Source of the DNA: Neckera pumila
Lineage: Eukaryota; Streptophyta; Bryopsida; Hypnales; Neckeraceae
Assembly (NCBI GenBank): GCA_963969595.1
Contig: OZ018409.1
Location: 13,592,520 to 13,656,519, forward strand
Length of the DNA: 64,000 nt
Direction: 5' to 3'
A program made the position numbers and the translations under genes. This document shows positions 24,579-36,729 of this stretch, piece after piece. Within the stretch, counting starts at the first letter, position 1, and every line of letters starts with the position of its first letter. The notes below the pieces were generated by a model. It saw only the letters and a program-made list of their open reading frames with translations, was not told the origin of the DNA and made no database searches.

Positions 24579-24980
24579 TTAAACCCTAAAGGACCAAAAT
24601 TTTGTGGGCATAAATTGTGAAGAATAACCACTTTTCAAGGCATTGAAAAAAAATTGAAAAACAAAGTTTTTTTCAAAATGCTACCATAAAAATTTATATT
24701 AGATTATTATGGAAATGTGTAGAAAAATAATATACCTACCAAATTTCAAAATTATAGGAGGAATTTTGTGTATGCTCCCTAGGTTGCTCCAAAAGTTCAG
24801 AGTAGCATAATTTTTTATTTTGGGCACCCAATTGGAAAAAGAATTATATTCCTACTTAGTAGGTACATGTTTACACCTTGTGACAAAATTTTAAGAACAT
24901 TCATTAAAGACTGACTTCATATGCACCTATTCAAGATCACTTGCATACATTCAATAGCCATTTGGTCCTTTAGGGTTTAA
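24579..24980 (+). mobile_element. TTAA-flanked element with perfect 20-bp inverted ends (402 bp)
   Basis: Left end TTAAACCCTAAAGGACCAAA and right end TTTGGTCCTTTAGGGTTTAA are exact reverse complements. If the outer TTAA is the duplicated target, the element would start ACCCTAAAGG, which recalls piggyBac-type insertion. It has no coding capacity. The end motif recurs in the window. Confidence 0.75.
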
Positions 24981-25239
24981 CTTTGTGTGCAACTACCCAA
25001 ATTTTTTTGCATGCTTGAAACAATCACTTGGTCATTTAGAGGATATGATCCAATAATATTGATAATTTATGTTAATTATAGTAATTCTATTCAATTATAG
25101 TGTCAATTATCAATGCACGTTAGGTAGATTAGCCTATGACAGACAAAATTGCCATGATAGAGTGATAGACACCTATGGAATGATCCATTATTTAGTCCTG
25201 CATTAATCCATGATGGATATTTTTAATAAATGAGATTAG

Positions 25240-25690
25240 ATTTATATTCCGTTGAGTTAGTGGTTACAATCAATGTCTTGGATGATGGTGGTAGAGTGCG
25301 TAGTGATTGCTTTAGGAACCTCCACCTTTTGAGTATAAATTCATCATAGGAAGTGATGATTTTAGGCTTTCATGTTGTAGCCATGTTAGGAAATACTATG
25401 ACCGCTTTAGGTGAAGAAGATGACCATTATTGATACCTTTTGTTTTGTTGGCTTTGGGATAGTTTAAAGACTCCTTTGGGTCAATTGGGCAACACACTTC
25501 AAAAACTCATAAAAAATATATAATTCGTCACAAAAAATAAAATTTCAACTGCTCACTCTTCCTATTTCTCACATTTGCCTTTATCTGGAAAAAAATTTAG
25601 AAATTTCCAATAATGCCAATAGGGCAAACCAATCATTTTCCTTATCAATCATAGGTGGTTTTATTTTATTTGAAGCACTTGATCACCATC
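25240..25690 (+). repeat. Diverged dispersed repeat (relative of 57.39-58.23 kb)
   Basis: Collinear phrases shared with 57400-58230: TAGTGATTG...TAGGNAC(C/T)TCCACCTTTTGA, GCTTTAGGTG, GATGACCATT, CAACACACTTCAAAAA, AATGCCAATAGG. The same order of phrases (AGATGACCATATTGG, TTTGTTGG, TCATAACTAATTCATATTTG, GAAATTTCAGCAATGGCAT) occurs in the ~440-bp TA-flanked MITE, so this is probably an older relative. Confidence 0.65.
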
Positions 25691-26085
25691 TTGAATATGG
25701 ACTTCGGAGCACTCGGGGTCCCTTCACACTACAACCAAAGGTCAAGAGGCCTTCAATTTCCACCAATCAAATTATCAAATTCTTGATTTCTTGCAATCTG
25801 ATTGGTAAAAATCAACAGGTTGCCGAATCCTTGGTTTCTTGTAATCTGATTGGTGGAAATTAATGGCCTCTCAACCTTTGGTCATGGTGTGAAGTGCCCC
25901 TTATAAGATAGAACCTCTCAATTCCAACTACTGCCCCATCTCCATTCAATAGGGTTTCTTAAATGCAAGACAGGCTAGCGCTCATTTCCAACCATTTAGT
26001 CTTGGTTTCCAACCATCAATTCCACCATTCTTGTCTCAACACATGTGCTTGCTTTGAAGTGCCAAAGTGAACAAGAAGTAGTCTC
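25691..26085. other. Intergenic region with a short inverted duplication
   Basis: Contains ACTACAACCAAAGGTCAAGAGGCC at about 25729 and, inverted, GGCCTCTCAACCTTTGGTCATGG at about 25864, with TTCTTG(C/T)AATCTGATTGGT repeated in between. This gives a hairpin-like unit of roughly 160 bp. No gene seen. Confidence 0.55.
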
Positions 26086-27014
26086 TTAACCCCTAAAGGA
26101 CCATTGTCCCTTCGAGGGACAAATGCATTTTTGGGCAGGTACCTACGGGTTGAAATTTTCTTTTGATATTTTGAAACTTTTTTGGGAGGTAGAAAAGCTG
26201 ATTAGCTTTGTGGGAATATTTTTTTTTTCACAACAGGTGCCTGGGAACAAAAGTTATGACCAAATAAGCTTAGAATAAGGGACAGTGGGCAGCCCAAGCA
26301 ACAAAAAAAATGGCCAAAAATTTTAATTTTTTTAAAGATTTTTTTTCTCATAGATTATATTTTTGTCTATTTGGAAAGCTTTGATTCATTTCATTTGGAT
26401 TTGTTATGAGAAAGTTATGGACATTCTTGTTTTTTGGGCAATTAAAGCATCTTCTTGAAAAAAATAACTTCTAGGATGCATTTCTAAATGCAATTTTACA
26501 AATTTTTCAGTTTTCTTTTTCTTGCATGGTTTATATTACTTGCTAGAACAATCTCACCATTGGAATTAGTGCATTTTAATTCCATCTAAAATATATGAAT
26601 ATTTTAGATTTTCCTTCTATCTTGTATTTACTTCTTCTTAACAATTTTTAAAGAATGATAATTAAGTTTTTTTGAATTTTTTTTTTCCTAGACTCTCAAC
26701 TCAATTCTCCACTACAAAGATTTAAAGCTCAAAACTTTGTAGTGCAAAATTTTTAAGTTAAAAATGTTCAAAGTCAAAAAATCTAGTCCCACAATGTGTT
26801 GAAAATTTTGTTTTTTTCACTTTAAACGTAGATATCTTGCAATCTATGCGGTCAAAAATTCTGAAATTTTTCCTCATACTGTCATACTAGTTAGGTGTAA
26901 AAATGGTTAGATGTGCAAAAAAAACATTTTTCAATTTTTTTCACTCTTTGCTATAAAAATGGCAGTTTTGGGTGTTTTTTGGCAACAGAAAGGCCTTGGG
27001 CCTTGAGGGGTTAA
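26086..27014 (+). mobile_element. TTAA-flanked element, 929 bp, non-coding
   Basis: Starts TTAACCCCTAAAGGACCATT and ends with GGCCTTGAGGGGTTAA; the ends are imperfect inverted repeats, both bordered by TTAA. It contains a local hairpin GTCCCTTCGAGGGAC near the left end and no long open frame. It belongs with 24579-24980 by its end motif. Confidence 0.6.
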
Positions 27015-27419
27015 ATGATCGGAATTAAAAGATTCTATGCATTGGACATAGGTCAAAGTCAACTTTTGGCTTTAAAAATTCATAGTAATTTCAATTCAAG
27101 TGATAAAATCACCAAATTTCTTACAATTGCCATCTTTTCTACAAATGCACCTCTAAAAATGTTTGTTTTGCCTTACACTACTCCAAATCATGTCGGAGTC
27201 GCTTATTCGATTGGTTATGGGTGGTTCTACCTTAAGTCATGCCAACCTGTATAAAGAGGTCGGGAGTTATAATTTCCCTCTGTGCGAGAAGACGGGTCCA
27301 CAGAGTCTCGAACGAGGGGAACAGGGGAACATGGGAACATGGAGGACGGAGGAGCCAGAGTGCCAGACTGATGCCAACCTGGTGGCACTCAGCCTCGTGC
27401 CATACTTCGTGCAGGCCGC

Positions 27420-27545
27420 ACAGACATTCATCTATCCATTCATCCATCCACGGAAATGAATACCGACATTCATCCAAATATTAATCCATCCCTCTCTCCT
27501 CTCATCCATTCAAACCAGGATGAATGTATCCATCCATCCATGGGC
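27420..27545 (+). repeat. CATC-rich low-complexity repeat
   Basis: Repeated (T/C)ATCCATTCATCCATCC units, interrupted, about 1 kb upstream of the MKK3-type start codon. Confidence 0.75.
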
Positions 27546-28567
27546 CTCGTCCACGGGAACCGGGTAGCGTGAGTGGTGTTGCCCCGAGCCGGCGTGGTGC
27601 GGCGCGAAGGCGATGTCGCCGTTGCTGTTTAGGTGCACGAGTATCGCAACCGAATGTAACGCAGTTGGGCGCGATTGCCATTTGGTGTCATTTCACGCGC
27701 AAATCACGACCGCGCTCAAGATGCAGGATGCGATCAGAATGTCGCCGTTGTCGTCGTAAAACACCGACTTTTAGTTCAACGGAGGAAAGATTGCCTGCCT
27801 GACCGCTTCTTCGTTTAGTTTAGTTCACACTCTGTTTCCCGTGTTGTTACGTTGCAGACCCACTACTGTTTCTTTCGTGTATTTTGTTCTCCCGCATCGC
27901 CGTTGTCTCCATTCTCCAATTGACACTCTGTGTACTCTTTCTCTCTCCGGCCCTCTCTCTGCCGCCTTTCCTTTCCTTTCCTTTCCATCCGCTCGGGAGT
28001 TGGGATTCGATTCCGCATCAACATTCGCCTTCACATCCCAATTCCAGGTTACGGGCCGACGTGCGCGTAGGACGCTGGGGCCGTGTTGGATGCCGTTCCG
28101 TCGTCTGCATTTCTCCTCGATGGGATCCGACGTGTGTCTATTGTCCTTGCTCTCATTGCCAGCGGTCCATGGATTTCACCAGTGAAATCGTGCGTAGCTT
28201 CGATTTCCGGCCTCAATTTGGCACTCCAATTCCGGCTGCCGTTTGGGAACTCTGAGGCGGTTTGGGCCTGTGCGCGGACGAGGATACGGGTGGGTGGTGG
28301 TTGGTACTCACTGGGGAGAATTCGGCAGGTTTAGGTTCCGCCTGCGGTTTATTATACGTTTTGCTGCTGAGTTTCCTTCGCAGCGGTGGTGGAGGATAAC
28401 TTGAAATGTCTGGGCGGCATTCAATTATCGAGTTGGCTGTCATATAGATCTCAAAATCGGGCGGAGAATTGTGTGCTGTGGTATTCCTTTTTAGTTGTGT
28501 ATATTTTTGGAGTGTAAATCAAGACTTTTAACGCGAACAGGGTAGGGTTGAGAAAGGGGAGGAAGAC
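27546..28567 (+). promoter_or_regulatory. GC-richer promoter and leader region of the MKK3-type kinase
   Basis: Base composition changes sharply to GC-richer, with pyrimidine-rich tracts (e.g. 27940-27990, TTTCCTTTCCTTTCC) typical of plant leaders. No start site can be fixed. Open frames here have no similarity and do not join in frame to the kinase. Confidence 0.5.
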
Positions 28568-31500
28568 ATGGCGGGCGTAGAACAGATGAAGAAGAAGCTG
28601 TTGCCACTGTTAAACATGGATTCGAGCCTTGCGCCGGGCATGTCCATCGACGCATCGGCCTCGTACAAGGTAGGTGGATCACTGTCTGCCTGATTTTCAC
28701 ATCCGTGCGTGCATTCGGGATTCAGGTCCTCATTCATTGTTGTGTTGATGAAGTTCAAAATGGTCACCAGTATCATAATTTCCGTAGTCAAACGCGCATG
28801 AAATTCGAAATGGCCACTTTGTATGGGTACGTTTCTCCTTTACACCTTCCTGGTCTAGATTTCCTGGGCGAATTCAGCCTTCACGGAGAAGCACGAATCG
28901 GCTTCGAGAAGTCCCGGCTTACGTCATTGGATGGCTCATTGCATTACCACTTCCCCAAACTAGGTCCTTTTTTTTGTAGTTTTGGGGACGATTCTTGACG
29001 TTCGCTAGGGGAAATGAAGTTTGACGAAGAACAGACGACGGTCGTTGTTCTGTTTCTGCGATCGCTCGTCAAATTATTGTGTGTAGATATCCACCTTCAG
29101 CCATTGCACTTGTGTGGGCAGCTGCGTTGTGTTGGACGATCAAAGCGATTTAGAACTACTTTGCTGGTGAAAGCGGCGTCTCCAGTGTAACAACGATGGG
29201 GTCGATTGAGGGGCACACCTAATACAATGCCCTGAAATCGACAATACCCTTGGGAACAGCTTGCTGTCGGTGGACTGTTTGATGGGTTTAATTTGAGGTT
29301 TTTCCTGAGAGTATACGTTCTAGGCCAGATCGCGCATGCCTGTCTGAGTTCTGTGGATGATCGTCCTGTTATCAAGGAAAATATCGTCCTTACGTCTTAT
29401 TTTAGGGTTCACTGTGCTAGGGTTCTCCTGAACTAGTAACGGAAGGTTATCTTGTTGAAGAACTGGTGCCTGCTCCGCATTTAATTAGATGTGGAAATCG
29501 CGATTTGTGATGGTGGTATGGTGGTATCGTGCATGGTGATATCGTGCATTCGACAATGCCTCTGATGAGAGAGACAAAACAATGCTTAGTGTTATTCATG
29601 CGAGTGCTTATAGTATTGAGAATCTGTGATCATGCGCATCTTGTTGGCTTTGGGTTAGCATGTGAGGTGAATTTCACAACGCGTTGTGGCCGATGATGGA
29701 GGCAATCCTCTGATCTTGGTCTTCTGTGGTGTGATGAAGGTGACCGATGGGGGTTCATTGAATCTGCTGAGCAGGTCGTGTGCCGAGTACAACATCAATG
29801 AGCTGGGGTTACAAAAGCGCAGATCGACCACCCTGGATGCTGCTGGGGATGGCGGGGAGCAAGAGAAGACATATCAGTGTGCGTCCAGCGAGATGTGCGT
29901 GTTTGGGGCTATTGGTTGGGGAGCCAGCAGCGTTGTCCGTAAGGCCATCCATATTCCAACGCATCGTATTCTGGCTTTGAAGAAGATCAATGTTTTTGAG
30001 AAGGCAAGCAAGCACTCGCTCAATTTCTCATAGTCATTGCACCTTATCGAGCACTGTGGTACGATTGTTGGAGTCCTGGGTTGACATGATTCTCGTATGT
30101 GTCTGGGAGTAAGTGGAGTGATACGGGCTTGGTGTCGTTGTGATGGGGAGACTTTTGATTGAGCAGTGAGAGACTATGAGGTTAGTTCGACGGCCCGCAA
30201 GGAGTTTGGTATTGTGCATGTGTGACTGCAGGAGAAGGATGTTGTGCAGAGAGTCTGATACCCTCCGGCGGTGGGTGTTTTTCAGGAGAAAAGGCAGCAG
30301 TTGTTGAACGAGATCAGAACCCTTTGCGAGGCACCGCAAGTTAGGGGTTTGGTAGAGTTCTATGGAGCTTTCTATTCTCCGGATAGTGGACAAATCAGCA
30401 TAGCTCTGGAGTATATGGATGGTGGGTCCCTTGCGGACATTGTGCGCACGAAGAAGTTTATACCGGAACCTATTCTTTCTGTGATCACCCGCAAAGTGTT
30501 ACAGGTAAGTATCAATGTCCGCACTGAAATCCGCATCCTGTTATTCGTGCGCAATCTGGTTAGAGCAGGGTTGTTTTCAGGAGCAGTAATTTAGTGGTGA
30601 AGGTACCTGACGAAGCTGTTTTCATGAAGCTGAAAGGTCATGCACGGAAAGTAGTGCATGCTGTTGTGAGTTGATAAAGTTTTGAGGTTGGAGTGGGAAA
30701 CCAGGCTCCTAATATTGTATCATTTCACTAGACTTAGTTGCAGCGGCAGGCATGTTTTGGCTACTAACATGGTGTCTGGGCTGGTGATCAGGGTTTGGTG
30801 TTCCTGCACAACGTAAGGCACTTGGTCCATCGGGACATTAAGCCAGCGAACCTGCTGATCAATCTGAATGGAGAGCCGAAGATAACCGATTTTGGAATCA
30901 GCTCAGGGCTTGATAATTCTATTGCTATGGTGAGTAATTTGTCCTTAGCTGATGGTTCAAGGGTCTGTAAGGGCGTCTGGTTTCCCTGGAGTACTTGGAT
31001 GTTGGTTCCCTCCTTGTCGCGACTTTTCTCAGTAGTTTAGACTTGAAATCTGTACTTAGTGATAGACATGTGATTGTGACGTAGATTGTTTGATACATCG
31101 TATGTGCATTGGTGGGAGTGTGGCTGCCACTTGTTGAGCGCAACGTGAGAGAGTGATATCTTGGTACGTTGTGTGTGCAGTGTGCTACGTTTGTAGGGAC
31201 GGTGACGTACATGTCCCCTGAGAGGATCAACAACGAGTGCTATTCCTACCCAGCAGATATATGGAGTCTGGGCCTAGCATTGCTGGAGTGCGGAACTGGC
31301 GAATTTCCGTACAGTGCAAACAAAGGGCCCGTCAACCTGATGCTTCAAGTAGGATATCTTGATCTTTGAGATTTCCCAATATGTGCGGTGATTGAATGAC
31401 AAAATCATGAGTCGATTCTCGATGTACGTTATCTAAGTAGGTCGAGAGTTTTGTGGGTGAGAAATTGGAGAAAATATGTATATCTGGGACGGGGGTTGAC

Positions 31501-33868
31501 AACAATTGGGCATCACCGCTTTCCGTGAATGCAACTTGATAAGGATTGGAGTGAATGCAATGTTGCCGTACTTTTGGAGTTGTGGATTACACAATGTTCT
31601 GCTGGTTTGTCTGGTTGATGAGGGGCGGGTTCGATGTCCTTCAAAATTGACGTGACGGTTTCGAGGAATCTGAAGAGTGCTTACCGCTTTGTGCGTTTGT
31701 GCCATGCAGGTTATGTACGATCCGTCACCATCACCGCCTGCCGATCGTTTTTCATGGGAGTTTCGTTCGTTTGTGGACGCTTGTCTTCTGAAGGAGGCGG
31801 AGGCTCGTCCAACGGCTGAGCAGGTGGGATTTGCTATTTGAGTTTCGGTCTCACGGAGAGGTTTTACTGGCCTCTGTAAATTTCAAGCGGTGAGCTGTGC
31901 CTTTTTTGGCATTATAGTGTTTTGTGTGTTTTCTGCGCTAAGAAGTGAACTGTGCAATGGGTAACTTGTGCCTGGTGTTTTCGCGGATGATGCACACACG
32001 AGACGTGTTCAATGTACTGTACAACGAGAGAGGGCAAGACGCTATGGATTGTGAGGCTACGTGGGCTGTTGGTCTGACTTGAGAGCTTGTTTCAGTCGAT
32101 GATTTTCTGAGTGCGAATAAGGATTGTCCTGGCCTGCACTCTTTGTGTGTCTTTCTTGTGGTTTACGTGTTTGGGGCAGCGCTGTGTCAGCATGGATGAT
32201 GGCAAACTTTCCCATCAGAGTTAGAGAAACTGAGCATGCATGCGGATCCTTGGTTCTAGTCCTTGATGTTGGTTCGGTCGTTCACGATCATTTGAGTGCA
32301 TGGCGTGAAGCTGATAGACTTAAGTTGGAATGTTAGCGTTCTTCACTTGGTGCTCCCGAAGTAGTTAGGACGAGATTCTTCTTATATTTGCACTGGCGGT
32401 CTGGAACAATTTGTTGAGTGCAAAGTAGTGAATTGCTCATACAGACGTGTGGTAACTTTGAAATGGTGGTATGTTCTGTTTTGTGGATGCAGTTAATGTC
32501 TCATCCGTTTATCAAGAAGTACGAGGAGCAACAGGTTGACCTGGCGGGATTTGTGCAAAGCGTTTTCGATCCAACGGAGCGACTGAAAGATTTATCAGAC
32601 GTAAGCTTCTGTGAGACCTTGGGTGGTGTGATGACGTGAATTGTGCATGATTTGAATTGGTTGTGCTTCTTTAAATTCCTTAATGCGATCTTAATGTCCC
32701 CGAGGTAGGAAGAAGTGGTGTGCCGAGCCCTAATTTCTAAGAGTTGGGTTCTGGGGGTGAATCAGATGCTTACGGTGCACTACTACATGTTGTTTGATGG
32801 CTCTGATGTACGGTGGCCTCACATGAAGGGTCTCTATTCGTCGAACTCCACCCTTTCGTAAGTGGTCATAGTTCTAGCTGCGATTTCAAGCCACTGATAC
32901 CAGTTTGTTTTGAAGAAGGCTGTAGTAGCTGAGTAAATTTAACTGGAAAAATTCATTTGTATAGATGGAAGTGCTGAGAGCTTTAGCTTAGATTCCTCCG
33001 ATTTCAAGGAATCTTGGTTATTGATACGGTTTTGTGAAGAATGGAAAGTCATGCGAACATTTCATTTCTGTTGTGCGAGTTTGGTCAAAGCATCCGAATC
33101 TATCGAAGGCCTATTAGGCTGAATCATTTTTATTCATTTTTTTGAAATGCTTGATTTTGTGAGCTTCGCCAGAAGTACCAGGTAGTGCTAGTAGTTTCTC
33201 TAAATTTCCTGAGTGTTGTCCATGTCAATGATTCGATGCTTCTGGTTTATGTGTCGCAGGTTTTCAAACCAGGCGGTGACGGGAGCGGAGGAGATATTTA
33301 CGACTCTGAGCAACATCAGGAGCATGCTAGCTGGTGAACGAGCCGAAGAGAGATTAGTGCATGTGGTGGAAAATCTGCAGTGCTGTGCATTTGCAAAACG
33401 CGGAGTCATGATTCGCGTGTCGGGAACCTTCGTGGTCGGAACTCACTTTGTGCCAACAGGTTCGATTATCTACCCCCCAAGGTGCTGCACGTGAGGGTAC
33501 TTGATTATGGGGAGCGTCTTTCTGGGACCATTTGTACCGCCACCTTGGTCTTTTTCTTGAGAAAGTAGCTGTACGATATTAAGAGTTTCTGGTAGTTGCG
33601 CGGATATGAACGGGAGTGGACTATGTTGGTTCTTGAATAACAGAAACTCTGCCTGCATGGAGGTCTGAGGAGGTTGGAAGTTGCTGTTCTTATGCAAGCC
33701 TGGGTTTATACAGGTGATGGCGTCCAAGTGGAAGGGATTCCGAGCAGTCCATGCATGGATGTTGAGAAGCGGCGAATGGGCAGTTTCAACGAACAATTTT
33801 GCATGGAACCGGGGGAGCAAATGGGGTCGTTTTACATCTCAAAGCAAGAGCTGTACATTCAGCAATAG
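28568..33868 (+). CDS. MKK3: MAP kinase kinase, MKK3 type (kinase plus NTF2-like domain)
   Basis: Complete ten-exon model: 28568-28669, 29740-30003, 30286-30504, 30792-30929, 31181-31348, 31710-31823, 32493-32600, 32766-32857, 33260-33459, 33714-33868. It sums to 1560 bases, 519 residues; Arabidopsis MKK3 has about 520. Kinase motifs: glycine loop [11 protein letters not shown] (from about 90), catalytic Lys about 115 (LALKKIN), HRDIKPAN (208-215), DFG (228-230), plant MAPKK activation loop S238-x5-T244 (SIAMCAT), SPER and DIWSLGLAL. After residue about 365 comes the NTF2-like domain that separates MKK3 from other plant MAPKKs ([42 protein letters not shown]). All junctions are phase-consistent. 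Intron 2 uses a GC donor (GAGAAG|gcaagc). It should relay MAPKKK signals to MAPKs in stress or hormone responses, by family knowledge. Confidence 0.96.
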
Positions 33869-35189
33869 GAGGGTGTGTGTTATCGCTGACGCCTTCTTAG
33901 TTCAGGATTTTTTTTACGTGTTCGCCAGTGGCTTCTACTCCAGGGTGCTTGGGCATGGGCATTAGGAGCATGTGCTGATTGGTGCCTTGTCGGTGGAGAC
34001 GTGTTTCAAGGATGCTGTAAAAGGCAGGCTCTACATTCTGAAATCCCATGGATGGTGGGAAGACTGGACTAGCATGGAGCTGGATAAGTAGTCGCGGAGT
34101 GTCGGCGGGAGGTAATCATGTAAAGGAGAGGAACTTAAGTTGCGACTAGAAGGGAGGGAACTCTAGAGGTCCAAAGGAGGCTGGTGTCAGGTATCTTTTG
34201 TGTCATCTTCGGCTGTGTTTCGTAGGTGGCCTCAATGAAGGGACTTGAAGGTTTCTGATGTATCTCCAAACCGTTTTAGTACAGTACAACCGCGAGCAAC
34301 AATGAGGGAGGTGCTTTAGTTTACTGGGGCCGTCATCAAATCTATTGTAGATGAGGTGGGGATGCGGAGATATCTCTTTTGGCAGATGGTGGAGATTAAA
34401 ATCAACGTGCCATTTCCATGGGGGCATGTTTCCGTGGAGCTGGTGCCCGTTCCTACGAAGTCGAAGGGTGGGTGCCACATTATGTGAAAGGTCAGTAAAC
34501 TTATACAGCTGGCCGCTCGTGTGTTAAGCTTAATACGTAGACAGTTTTGTCACTTCAATCTATTCTATGCCAATTGTATAACTGTAACTGTTTGCAAGTA
34601 GCAGCAGGGAGTTGGGATCGAAATCGAAAGTGTCCAGTCTTTCGATCCCGTACAGCACTTATACTGTTCTGTACTGTACAGTAGCGGTAGTGGTTCTTTG
34701 GGGCTGACTTGGGTCATGAGTCTCTTGGATAAGAACTTATTTGATTGCCTCGGATGCTGCTACTGTGTCCATCGTTCCCTGACCGTTTGATCGTTGGTGT
34801 TAGTTTGTGAGTGGAAAAATATGGTCATAGACTTTCTCACTTTTTAGTTGCTAAGTTCTTTTTATTTTTCACCTGTCACAAATCCAAGGTAGTGTGATAT
34901 TTTATGGTAGTATCATTTCCATTGGTTGGCTTGGGGATGAAACCGAGTACAGGATATGATCTGAGGGTCCTATATTTTTCTAATGGTTTTGTGGTGGTTC
35001 TCACGCCAGACATCTTCATGTTTATTTTTTCGATAATTTTTGGGCCTTAGGGCTTTTAACTGCTTATATGTACACTGGTTTATCCTGTTCATGAGAGTTT
35101 ACCTAGGAAGGAAGGACGCTGAAAAGTGGCTAATGGATGACTTTTGAGGGTTAGCCCTTAAAGGACTGTGATGCTTGAAAATTGGCAAA
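33869..35189. other. 3' flank of the MKK3-type gene
   Basis: Probably a long 3' UTR followed by intergenic DNA. Composition stays gene-like to about 34800. Open frames show no similarity. The imperfect palindrome TACTGTTCTGTACTGTACAG lies near 34665. Confidence 0.4.
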
Positions 35190-35540
35190 TGGATGACTTT
35201 CAAGATTATTGTAGAAATGAAGAATGCACCTATCTTTATATCTATACATTAAATTAGGTTGTTTGTTTGTTTTGATATCTCTGGAATCGTGCATCCCCAG
35301 TTGTGTTCATGATACCATTGGAAAGCTCTCTCCACAGGTTTTGCTTTGTGGTGTTTGGACATATGGTGTGAAAGTTATGGATTTTTGTGTTATGTCTGGA
35401 TCTGAAATTATCCTTAATTATGGATTTTAAAATTACTTTTTAAAATTACTTTCATTTTTATTTTGGTTGTGGCAACGGCAAAGGATACACTAGTTGGTTT
35501 GAAAATTAGATCATTTGGTGAAGTACTTTGGTGATAGGTC
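35190..35540 (+). repeat. GTTTGTTTG/GTGCATCC dispersed repeat, copy 1
   Basis: Carries the ordered phrases TGTTTGTTTGTTTTG, GAATCGTGCATCC, CCATTGGAAAGCTC, ATTACTTTCATTTTTATTTT and GGCAACGGCA...GGA(T/C)ACACTAG. The same series recurs at about 45765-45990, 50880-51145, 51146-51260 and (partial) 52880-53050. Confidence 0.75.
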
Positions 35541-36729
35541 TTGATCCTTTTTGGTTAACTTTCAAATTGAACTCAAGAAGTACTTACCCCTTCTAAGACA
35601 TTTGTTTGCACTTTCAATTTTTCACTAACAATATTGAGAGATGGAATAAGGTAGTCTGCACTTAAAGCAACCACTTAAGCCTACCTAACTCATCATTGAT
35701 AGTGATAGATATTTCAAGCAACATGCATTACTCATTCCTAGACAAGGGTTGCATTTAAAACATGGTCTCTTTTAGAGCAGACTACTTTATGGACAAACTC
35801 AAACTATAGAGAACATAATTGAGAGACACTTGTCAAGCCACCCCACATTTCATTGTCGTGCTCTATCCTAATCCAGAAATTCTCTGAAACCCTCAGCACT
35901 CCAGGCTTTTAGGAAAGAGTGCTGCTGACGGAAACAAGTTGGTGCTGGGGCTCCAATGTTCGTTGTCCAAGACCCTTGCCGAGATGGACAGAATGGATAC
36001 ATTTGACCTCGTCTCATCATGGTGTGATTTCGTCTCTGTACTAATAATCCAATGCTTTAGCCCTTTGCCTAATTCCATGTCCTGTGGAAATCCAGAACTC
36101 CCATTTCATGAATCTGATGCTTCTATGAGAAGAAGCTAATATCTTTCTAATCCATGTTCGAACTACGGCAATCAGATCCCTGTGACTTGCAATTAAGGTT
36201 CCTTGTAATCCCAATTGAGTGGAGTCCTGGTGCAACGCCACAGCCACCAAATTACAGGAGATGAAACCAAAAAAATGTAGGAAACTCTGGGATTTAAGAG
36301 TCTCTGGGAACGCAAAGAGATTGTGTGATGGTAAAATGTACACTGCTTACTGTAGACACCACTCTCATTTGCATTGAGTTTGGAATACGGACTCCCACTT
36401 GGAAAAAATGCTTTGCAAAGTGTGTGCAAATAATGATTTCTCATGTCCTATAATCTCAATCGTATGCAGAATTCTTGACACCCCACCTTGCAAGTCGAGA
36501 GAGTAGGCAGAAATGCAAGCGTGAGCGTATCGAGCTAAGGGCTTACAGGGAAAGGAGCCCAGATCATGCCAATTCCCAGCAAGAAGGACCAGAGACATAG
36601 CCCTCAATGGTGCAGTCTTATGATACGAAACGGCCTCAAAGCAAGGAGATCAAGACCTTGTAGAAAGAAGAATTGTTCGGCATGTGCAAGATTTATAGTG
36701 AGTGTAAATTGCTTAAAACTCATTCAAAT
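35541..36729. other. Intergenic region between MKK3-type and CDC123 genes
   Basis: No coding similarity and no repeat ends recognised. The right part probably contains the CDC123 3' UTR. Confidence 0.4.

Noticed and set aside
27546..28443. Several open frames of 70-123 codons upstream of the kinase
   Set aside because: They overlap in different frames, have low-complexity composition and do not join the kinase exons; best explained as a GC-rich leader and promoter.
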